Part shown: piece after piece, positions 11,585 through 19,969 of the stretch
Position numbering within the stretch: the first letter of the stretch is position 1
Layout of the letters: every line of letters starts with the position of its first letter
DNA from: Pyricularia pennisetigena
Taxonomy: Eukaryota > Ascomycota > Sordariomycetes > Magnaporthales > Pyriculariaceae
DNA: 64,000 bases
Reading direction: 5' to 3'
NCBI RefSeq assembly: GCF_004337985.1
Contig: NW_021940922.1
Span: 62,001 to 126,000, forward strand
Position numbers and translations under genes: made by a program
Notes under the pieces: model-generated
Told to the model about the DNA's origin: nothing
The model's input: only the letters and a program-made list of their open reading frames with translations
The model's database searches: none

Positions 11585-12020
11585 ATGTTCAAGCGCAAGC
11601 AGTCACAAGATCCCAGCCAAATCGATAATACCCCGCACGCCAAGAGACAAAATACCGGACTCAATGGAGATGATCAAGAATATTTGAATACAGGCGACAA
11701 TACTTTGCACCCCGCGAAAAGGATCCGGAATGATTGTTAGTCAGGTTACCTCTGACTATGGAGTCGAGGGGGCATGCCCCATTAAGGCCCCAGGGTCGAT
11801 TTTAGATGTTTCCAAAGCTTTGGAAAGAAGAACTTTTGAAAATGCGCGGCTGCGGCAGCAGTTGGATTATCAACAACGCATAAACAAAGCAGGTTTACTT
11901 TTCCTAAGTGAAGCTACGAAAACATTGGCCCATTTGCAATCAGCCCTGGTTAAGTTCGAAAACCTTAAGGCAGGGATATGGAACGAATATGCGAATATTC
12001 CCTCTAGTTCTCCCTGTTAG
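11585..12020 (+). CDS. Small basic coiled-coil protein, probably nuclear
   Basis: Two exons, 11585-11735 and 11806-12020, with an intron at 11736-11805 (GTTAGT...TTTTAG, phase 1), give 121 aa. The N-terminal half is hydrophilic with basic clusters (MFKRKQS, AKRQN, AKRIRND) that could act as nuclear localisation signals. The C-terminal half is a heptad-type helix running from about VSKALERRTFENARLRQQLD to SALVKFENLK. A frame at 29431 has a comparable helix (LRAIHLQNAELERR, QLAIQQC), suggesting a small family in this island. It is convergent with the cyclin gene downstream. No known domain was recognised. Function is unknown; dimerisation or adaptor role is only inference. Confidence 0.6.
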
Positions 12021-12269
12021 TCAAGTCTGGCAGAAAAATCGGTTTCCCAAAATGTGAGGGTTGGAATGTCAAAACTCACATACTGGGCCTGTTTTAGCAG
12101 GAAGAGGAACGCTGTTTATTACCATGTTTAGATATCGCCGAACATGTATTATACAATCAAACACCTGTTTGAATTCAAGTAGTTTAGCAGTAAACCTCAG
12201 CAGACTGCGCAAAGAAATTGATAATCTCGCAATCGTAGTTTCCCAATCCCCTGCTGGAATCCACTCCAT

Positions 12270-12884
12270 TTATAATAGCTTTTTAGAAATTTCACAACGT
12301 ATAGGCTTTAGGAATATTTCCAATTCGTGATACAAATCACTGTTGTCAATCCTGAGATTCCAAGATAGCAGATCAAGGAGCTGTCTCTCCATTTCATTTA
12401 CTCCTGCAGTGCTGAAATGGAAGCCATAACCTAATCTGTCACCGTTTGCGTCCACCACATGTAAGAATGCGTATTCAGCCCATTGTTTGTTCAAAGGAGA
12501 TTTGTCGTTTAGATATTTGGCCGTGAGGATCAGGTTCGCCAGGAATATTCTATACGGTGTACTCGGATGACCAAGGCAGTTTCGGAGGCGCAATTTTAGC
12601 CGACTTAGGTAAACCAATGACGACATTAATGTTGCAGCTCGGACTTTGGAATTCACAACCAAATTGGCAATGAACTGCTCGAGGTTCAGAGTCCCGGACT
12701 GAATAGACAACGTTGTGCTTTCGCTTTTGTCATTTTCACAAACAATAACCTCGCTTGTCCTCATGGCGAGATATTTGATCGTATCCCATGTGATAGGGCT
12801 GCTCAAAAAGGCCTGCAGGGCTATGGCGTTCAAGGAATCATTGGTGGAATTACATGTCAACATGACTAAATAGCTGGCAAGCAT
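12270..12884 (-). CDS. Cyclin, Pcl/Pho80 type
   Basis: Single-exon 204-aa protein with a cyclin N-terminal fold of the Pho85-cyclin class. The signature runs from LEQFIANLVVNSKVRAATLM through SLVYLSRLKLRLRN, YRIFLANLILTAKYLND and NEMERQLLDLLSWNLRIDN. Proteins of this class bind a Pho85/Cdk5-like kinase and direct it to substrates in polarity, cell-cycle or nutrient control. The helix that carries the conserved Lys and acidic residues for kinase binding appears present (AKYLND). The protein is shorter than typical Pcl cyclins and has little sequence outside the box. It sits in a repeat-rich accessory island, so it is likely an extra, divergent copy rather than the housekeeping cyclin. Confidence 0.8.
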   Translation of the reverse strand: MLASYLVMLTCNSTNDSLNAIALQAFLSSPITWDTIKYLAMRTSEVIVCENDKSESTTLSIQSGTLNLEQFIANLVVNSKVRAATLMSSLVYLSRLKLRLRNCLGHPSTPYRIFLANLILTAKYLNDKSPLNKQWAEYAFLHVVDANGDRLGYGFHFSTAGVNEMERQLLDLLSWNLRIDNSDLYHELEIFLKPIRCEISKKLL

Positions 12885-13589
12885 CCGTCAGCCAGCTCAG
12901 ATGCTGGTCGGTCAGAAGACCAACGAAGGTATCAATGTAAGTCGGAATGCTCCTTGGGAAGAAGAAACGAAAGCTATGGAGCATTGAAGCAATACCTACA
13001 AACCACTGTTTATAAACTTCCTATTGTTTTACAAAAGTTGCTTTTGTGGCAGGCAAGCTGTGTAGCCGTGTTCTTGGCCTGTCCAAATTTCAGAACCAAG
13101 TTGGAAATTAACACGGAACCCCACTGTTCGTGCATTTGCCTAGTCAACCCCGTAAATTAAGCGGTAATGGTGGATAATTCAATTGCCAAATCTCACGTAA
13201 AATATCCACAAATAGTCTTGCCTTGTACTGTAAGACGACGTGGATATGAAGGACGACGATATTGTTTTCTTCGAGTCGGCTATTAGTCGTTCTGCAGCCA
13301 GACAACGCCAACCGTGATTTGCTTTTCCAGCCATCCCGGGAAAGTTGTGCGGCCCACCAACCTTCACAGACCAACATAAGTGGAGCTGGCACATATAATT
13401 GTCCCTGTTTTGTCCTTGTTCCAGCCTAATTTTTCCAACATGCTAGTTCAGTTGCACTGCACGCGCTCACATGCACCCTTATATTGGGAAGCATTCCACC
13501 CTCCGTATCCATTCGAGCGAAAGCAGTCTTGGTACGGCCCAGTGACGCACTAGCATGACCGTCAGGCTTATGTCTGCCGTATCTGCCGC
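12885..13589. other. Intergenic, nothing recognised
   Basis: Short frames on both strands have no coding character. A minus-strand frame at 13144-13392 was considered and not supported. Confidence 0.35.
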
Positions 13590-15575
13590 GAGAAATTTTG
13601 GCTAATGTTAGTGCTGTGCCAAAATAACAGCATTTTGATGATGCCACTTTGGGTTACACCTCCGCTTCGTAACTCAACACCTGTGCGGGGATGCAAGATG
13701 CACCTTGCATCCACCCTGGCTAGTGTACGGGCGAACTCGTTAGCTTTCAGATGTGCCGCACCTGCGGCCCAGAGCCGGGCAATCATATCGCTGGCCGACC
13801 CGGAGTGGTATGGAGCAAATAGCCGACTTGTGAAGCACGTAAATCCCACATCTTGTCCTTTCGAGCCTAGTAAGGGATCCAGACCTAGCGTTCTGGCCCC
13901 CACTATCATTTAGCTAACAAATCTCGGTTCGGCCTTTTGGCCCTGTAGGTGTCAGGCGCCCAAACATCCAACTGATTACGCATTCGAAAAGTGGCAAACA
14001 CCAGGATCGGAGCGTCTTTTTGCTGGTCCCAAGATTTCGGTTCTTATCACGAACTTTGCAACGCTCAATCCCTGGTCTTCCCCGCGACGGAGTAGCATTT
14101 CGGCGGATCTTAATGGCGTCAAAATCCCACCTTTTCGAAACCCGTTGCTAACGTTTCTTCTTCCTGCCAATTGCGGTAACTTTCGCGGCATCACCGTTCG
14201 ACTTTTTTGCTACTACATATCACCAACTTCATCACAATCCCGAGGCTCTGGTTCAACTCACCAAAAATCGTCATCATTAATTTCGCGACAGTTCGACCTC
14301 ATCACAGCGACAAAAAAAGGTCCAAGGTTTCGGTCCCAAAACTTGCGAGACCCTCCTGCTTAATGTTGCTTGCGGCCACAGTTTAGTTTAGATCACATCA
14401 GCAGCATTTCCCTCTCCTTATTTCGGTCACACACAGGTGTCAAACTTGGCATCACATTGTCCACATGCCTGACGTATCGGTTGGAAAGGTTGCAATGTGA
14501 CGCCCCAGCATGCCGCTAAAGGTAAATCCTGGAAACACTGTCCTGTAGCGTTGGACGTGCACGCATCTCGCGCCTGGAATCTGCCCTACGGGATGCATTT
14601 GCGGCCTGGTTGTCTGTGAGCCTTTTCTAATTATACGCTTATTTACTCCGCCGTAACACGGTGCGCCGAAATGCCTGTGCTCACAATTTGGCACTTTGTC
14701 ATGGGGAAACTATGGGAAATAGTGCGTAGTGTGATTTATCATGCAGCCCTGGTTATTTGTAAAGGCTCAAGAATCATGTTGCTCGCCCAACCAAACCAGT
14801 CCCTGGTCAACTCACCAAGATAACGGGTGCAAATGACCAACGGTTTATAAAAAGGTTCAGGGGTTCCAAACATGCTGTATGACATTATCCTTATTGGCCA
14901 TGTTAGTCATCGGTGTAAAATGGCTCGGCAGAACCATTTTTGGATTGTTGTTTCTCATCCTGCCCCGGCTCCTGTTTTTACCCCGCTTTGCGTTATATAA
15001 CCGGGTCCCCTGTCCCCTTAAACCCATCCTAATCTTCGCAATTAAAGCGGACCCAGTAGGGGAGCACCGCCTAGAAATGAAAAATCCACTGGGTGGGGTC
15101 GTATCCTCTCCAAAAGCATCAACGGCACCAACAGCACCAACAGCATCGATTTCAGGGACGCAATACCACCAAAGCGCTTTAATGCGATTGTATGCATCAT
15201 TGGAAAAACATACCTCCCGAGGCCCTTTTTGCGGCCCTTTTGCTGGAAATCTGTTGCCATATATCATGCTTCCTTTGCTCATCGGACCATCATGGTGAAC
15301 CTTGTAAAACAATCCAAAATTCTATTTGGATAACTTCCTTGAGTAAAATATTTTTAACCTCCAAATTTCACAACTTGTCAATATTATTTGAATTTCTCCC
15401 GAATTGTGCCAACATTCGGTTTTATGCCGGCACTCAGCTGACATAAAACCCCTTTCCTACGGGCACGGATTTGATTGGCAACAGTTTCGTCACCCTGCAA
15501 AACTCCGCGCTGGGGCCTGGTGCCAAATCATGAACACCAACGCTAGTGCAGGCCACGCAGGCTTCGACAACCACA
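13590..15575 (+). repeat. Island repeat, copy 1 (upstream region and 5' end of the HTH gene)
   Basis: This stretch is homologous to 27170-28845 in the same orientation. Matching landmarks include GTGCTGTGC at 13609 and 27188, CGACGGAGTAGCATTTCG at about 14088 and 27472, the GTCCAAGG block at about 14321 and 27697, and GGCCACGC followed by GGCTTCGACA at about 15550 and 28810. Divergence is substantial and copy 1 has about 200 extra bases between roughly 13690 and 13890. The repeat ends inside the first codons of the HTH gene at 15530, so most of it is non-coding. No inverted or direct terminal repeats were seen, so segmental duplication is more likely than a transposon. Confidence 0.65.
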
Positions 15576-16540
15576 ATGATACCAATTGCTACGCAAACGT
15601 GTCATACAATCAAACGGCATCAATGCGGCATTGCAACCCAAAACCCGACACACTTCTGGGCGTTCAGACGCGGAACCACCAACATCGCTCTCGTGTAGGA
15701 CATCCGCAGCTGCATCCTCTTGATACCGGTTTGTTCTGGCGTCGGGTGGCAGAAACCCCCGCTTTCCCACCCAATCCAAGCAACCAAACCGCGCCCATTT
15801 CAACGCGACCAGTTAGAAAACGTGTTACGAGCAAAAACTCGCAACCACGGGCCAAGATCTCAAACGAATTGAGGCGAGAGATTTATTTTTTTCATCGCAG
15901 TCACAGAGGTTTAAATCAATCCAAAATAGGAGCTTGTTTCAGCAAGGACCGAAGGTAGGTACTCGCACATATTTTTATTTACCGTCGAACACTTGAACAC
16001 GGTTGAAACTCAAACTGCTCCGATTATATAAATGCTATTGGATTAAATTGCTGAGGAAAAAATGTTTTTAGTACGATTTCCAAAATCCTATCCAACAAGA
16101 GAAAGTTCCTGACGCCGGATGAAATGTGCGTGGTTGACATTGAGGACAGGCTGATTGCCTGGGCTGAAAAATATCCGTCTTCTTCTATTGATCAGATTCG
16201 GGAAGAAGTCAGACGTCTTTGCCAAAACACCTCAAAAATCTCGGCTCAACTTGCAGAACGACTGGAATCTACGACCTCGTTGGAAACCTTTCAACGAGAG
16301 CATCGCTTTGACGTCCTTTTTTTCCAGCCCTCCGAGCCCTTTGTCTTGCACTACAACATATCGCCAGCGTCCCCGGAGGAATGTTTGCCTGGGTCTCCGT
16401 TTGCTGTGCCTCAAAAAGGCAATGTGATTAACGGGAGCGACTGCTTTTCCGATTTTGCTGCTGAAAATGGTTCGTTCAAAAACGCAAACACCTTGATGTT
16501 GTGCGCTACTGACTTTGGCAACCAGCTTCGCCGTTCATAA
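15530..16540 (+). CDS. CENP-B/Psq-like helix-turn-helix DNA-binding protein
   Basis: Two exons, 15530-15954 and 16072-16540. The intron at 15955-16071 (GTAGGT...TTTTAG, phase 2) creates the codon for Ser in STISKILSNKRKFLTPDE. The product is 297 aa. A basic linker (RPVRKRVTSKNSQPRAK) precedes an HTH at residues about 110-165: ISNELRREIYFFHRS, LNQSKIGACF, STISKILSNK. This is the layout of CENP-B N-terminal and ABP1-type DNA-binding domains, but no DDE nuclease domain follows. The C-terminal ~100 residues are not recognised. The start ATG at 15530 is supported by a homologous start (GHAGFD motif) in the decayed second copy at 28788. It may be a domesticated transposase-derived regulator; the target is unknown. 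Confidence 0.65.
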
Positions 16541-16566
16541 ATACCCCAACAAACACCGCATCGCTA

Positions 16567-17138
16567 ATGTCCTCACCTTCTCCTTCCGACGGCGAATTTG
16601 TGTATATCCGACAAAAACCATGGCCAATCAAAACTAGTAACAGTCAAGAGGGGGAGGACCGTACGCCGGCTTTTTACCAGAGCAGCAACCAGCCTTGCGG
16701 GGACAAAGGCGTGAAATCCGAATTCTGTCAGGTGCCGGCAGCAACTTCATCAGCCCTGGAGCTTCCGCCCATCAACTCTTTTGCCGTACCGCCCACATTT
16801 TCACAGATTTGTAACAACGACTACACCACATTTCAATCAACAGACTTTGTCTTTGAGGGTGCCGGTTGCGGTGAGTCAGGACATGGGGAGGACGCAAAAT
16901 GTTGGAATAACAGTAATTATCGAGCTTGGGTGGGGCTCCCGAGTCACATCCAGGTATCTTACCTGTAAGGTACCATGGATCCACAAAATCCTTTTCTTTT
17001 GTATTGAAACAAATTGCAGATATCTTCCTTTTGTCGTTGGAGATATATGAACACAGAAATTATTACAGTAACCCGGACTCATTGCATCAAAAAAGCCACG
17101 GGACCTCTGTTGAGTTATTACAATTATGGGACAGTTGA
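16567..17138 (+). CDS. Hypothetical protein directly downstream of the HTH gene
   Basis: It begins 27 bp after the stop of the HTH gene. The unspliced frame 16567-16968 gives 133 aa. A better-looking model removes an intron at 16871-17019 (GTGAGT...TTGCAG, phase 1) and continues in a frame reading DIFLLSLEIYEHRNYY to a stop at 17138, for 140 aa. The N-terminal half is hydrophilic and Ser/Pro rich (MSSPSPSDGEFVYIRQK). No domain was recognised. It could be a separate gene or a mis-split 3' part of its neighbour. Confidence 0.4.
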
Positions 17139-17220
17139 TGCAAATAATTCACTTTCAGTTTTTAACTTGACAGAAAAGTTTGACTTTTAGAAAAACACGG
17201 ACATCGTTTGTTTTCTCCAT

Positions 17221-17986
17221 TTATTTCTGGCCTATACTTTCTATTCCGCACCTCTTCAAATCTTCCAGCAGCGGTACAACCTGATCCATTCCGTGACAAT
17301 AGTTTGAAACGCTCGCCCGCAAGTTTTCGACAATATCCAAGAGCTGCTGCAGTTGAAATTGCAGTTCCGCCTGACTGATCTGCAACTGTCGATTTTCTTC
17401 CTCCGTTTTCCATCTTGTATTTTCCTCTACCTCTAACCTTCTTTTGAGATCGTCGACCTTTTCACAAAGCCTTCCGTTTTCTTCCTGTAGATTCTCGATT
17501 GTGGCTGTAAAGCTTATGCCAGTGGGTAAAAGCTACAAAGCCGACAAGAAAAGAACACAAAGATTAGTTTCTGATCGCAACCGGCTTGCAAAGAGGACAT
17601 ACCGTAGTAGCCGATTGGAAAGGCGGGGTCGCATTTTCAGCTGGCACAGCCTCAAACCTTTTGCCCACTCCATAACATAACAACTGATAAATCCCGGTCG
17701 AGTGGTCGCTCAGATTCTTTGCAAATATAGGTCTTAAGGTCTCTTCCTCACCCGGTATGAACTTCCATCGGTAGGGGTCATTCTTTCCTGGGTTGAGACG
17801 GATGTCGCTCGGCTGGACGCTAATCCCTAACCTTTCGTCTGCATTTTGTTAGTGTGTGTTACGAACGTATTGAAACGGGCGAGAGGGAAAAACCAATTAA
17901 ACCCCACCGATATGTTTAGAAAGTGCCAGGCGGCACTTATCTCTTCCCTCCTTTCGGTTGCGATTATTTTGCCTCGCTGCCGACAT
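17221..17986 (-). CDS. Coiled-coil protein with conserved N-terminal module
   Basis: Three exons: 17986-17908, 17838-17603 and 17532-17221. Introns at 17839-17907 (GTGGGG...CACTAAC...TGCAG) and 17533-17602 (GTATGT...TTTGTAG) close exactly to 208 aa. The basic N-terminus (MSAARQNNRNRKEGRDK) leads into a compact module, SVQPSDIRLNPGKNDPYRW to GVGKRFEAVPAENA. A long coiled coil follows, from about TATIENLQEENGRLCEKVDD to LQQLLDIVENLRASV. A truncated paralogue of the first exon lies at 29014-29085. It is transcribed in the same direction as the pseudokinase next door. I do not recognise the family; the architecture suggests a structural or adaptor protein. The first donor (GTGGGG) is weak. Confidence 0.65.
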
Positions 17987-18442
17987 TTTCAACGTAATTT
18001 ATTACGTAATCAACTGATGAAATTACCCAAAAAACAACTTTGTCAAAGTTTGGTTTATAGAGAACTGGCTGGTAGGTCCCAAGTTTGGGCTTTCGGTCAA
18101 ACCCATATTTGGGACTCAGGTTGAGCCAAATTTGGGCCACACTGTGATAACAAATCACTTGGGTTCCGTTTTTGCCCGGCGAACTCTGCAGCAAAATCTC
18201 CGTATCACGCTGGTCACACTAAAAGCTATGTTCGGATTACGTCTTCTGGTTTGTGGATCCCTGTTGGGCCATGGTCAAATTAGGCGCGCAGGAGATTCCC
18301 TCGATTTTGAACGAATACCTAAGTTGAAGAGTATTTGCCCGTTTTACCTACAGTGTAGCCACAGTGCAGTTTCCGAACCCCTTTTGCAGATACGTTCAAT
18401 CTGTACGGAATTCTATTCGGCGGTTGATTATGTTCTATGCCT

Positions 18443-19670
18443 TTAAACTGTCGCATATCCTCGGCGCGCAGAGATCATCGTTAGGTTTACAATGTCCTCT
18501 AACAATCTTGGGTTCCATGGTAGTTTAAGTAACGGATGCTGTTGAGCTTAGTATGCATTTCTTCAAAAGAAAAGGGGGCGAACTCTCACGTTTAAAAGCA
18601 GAGCTAAGTCACTGGTATCCGCCGTTACCGAAAGGAAGTCGACGGCCCGGGAGTCGGCTGGCCAGCGGACAAGATCCTCTACTCCTACCCTTCCGTTTTC
18701 CTTGCAATAGCCCTGCATCAATTCCATAGTTATCTTGCTCAACGATCTAATATCCGCAAGTTTTTGTACCAAGGGTTGGCAATTCTCGTATGACCCTAGA
18801 GCGATTTTAGGGTACGTTACTACCAGGAGTCGTTAGAGTGCTTACATATTTTGACTTGACCAGAGGTGTTTATCAGAATCTCGGAACAGCTAAGCTGCCC
18901 GTGTTCCAGGCCTTCCGTCTCCAGGTACGACAGGCCCTCGACAAGCTGTTTTTTGGAAATTTTAGCTTTGGTCATGGATGGGTTGATATGTGTAACTGTC
19001 ATACTTGACCTAGGATTGAAGCCAGTTTTAATTCATCCAAACGCGGGTTTCCTACGATTTCGGCGAGTGACAACTGCAGAAACTCGAACGTAATAATATA
19101 AAAGCCATGCACTCGAAAAACGTCATGGCAGGCAAGAAAGCTTTCATGCCTGATTCTCTTGATGGACTTTAGTTGTGCTTCAGCGCGATCCCCTTCTAAC
19201 TTTTTCACGGCGACTAATGTGGGTTCGTCGGGAATGGGGTTGATCTTTTGCGCCACCGTAATATAATCACCGCATCCATACTGCAGCTCGAAAACATCCC
19301 GGTAGTTATCCCCGTAAGATTGAGATAAAGTTTCTCTCGGTTGGCCGGTTGGAAGAAGCGATGCGGTACTGTCATTTTTAGAAGATTTACCGGCAGTACC
19401 ATTTTTGCTGACAGGACTATTACGTGGGTTTTCGTCGATGCTCTCTGCCCATTTTTTGAAAAGACTGGAATGTATGCCTAGCGCGGGTATTGTCCGCTTT
19501 TTCGTTACACCATTTTTAGCCTTCGTTACAGGTAATTCACGCGGAAGTTTTCTTTGGATTTCGGCCGCCGGCAAAAGTTCCGGCAAAAGTTGCCCTCCAA
19601 AACTTCCGCTGCTTCCAGGAAATATTGTTTGGCGTTTCTCCGTGTAAAGATCAATAATTTCATGGCTCAT
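18443..19670 (-). CDS. Pseudokinase divergent from the DUF3723 gene
   Basis: Protein-kinase-fold protein of 355 aa from four exons: 19670-19005, 18945-18846, 18795-18590 and 18538-18443. Introns are 59, 50 and 51 bp. A ~120-residue basic, Ser-rich N-terminal tail precedes a kinase-like domain. The beta-3 lysine is present in LVAVKKLEGD. The catalytic HRD loop reads EHGQLSCSEILI, with Gln in place of the catalytic Asp, and the DFG position reads KIWSYENC, so both key acids are lost. The C-lobe is present (ADIRSLSKITMELMQGY, VEDLVRWPADSRAVDF, HPLL). It is therefore a predicted catalytically dead kinase acting by binding. It starts 299 bp from the divergent DUF3723 gene. From memory, DUF3723 genes adjoin such kinase-like genes in Fusarium accessory regions. 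Confidence 0.75.
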
Positions 19671-19969
19671 AATTGCTATGAAAGGAATGACTTTCGGCTT
19701 ACAAATAATGCAATAAATTCCGAAGTCCTGTCTACAAAGCTAGGTAAACCTTTTGTGTCGCACTTTGCAGCCCGTTCCTTTTAATAAAATTCTAACAATT
19801 GCCCAAAACCTGGGAAGGACCAAATCCTGTCCCGGTGTCGGTTATCGTAGTCCTGTTTTTGTCCACTACGTAACATTTAGATTAAATGTTTCAATTAATT
19901 CCGTGTTAAAGTTGGAATTTTCCATTCTCAATTTAAGTCGCGAAAATAAGCAGCATCGTCCACGCTAAC
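19671..19969. promoter_or_regulatory. Shared intergenic promoter region of the pseudokinase/DUF3723 pair
   Basis: A 299-bp gap between two divergent start codons. It is AT-rich (for example TTAATAAAATTC near 19783 and ATTTAGATTAAATG near 19875) and must hold both promoters. No specific factor site was identified. The layout implies coordinated expression. Confidence 0.5.

Noticed and set aside
13568..13909. Minus-strand frame in the island repeat, partly shared with the second copy
   Set aside because: The shared stretch (GGVTQS.II.MLL.HSTNI) is short, and the two copies otherwise have different stops, so non-coding homology is more likely.
18820..18845. 26-nt intron giving a longer pseudokinase exon 3
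   Set aside because: Too short for a fungal intron. The 50-nt alternative (18796-18845) also keeps frame and better matches the expected alignment.
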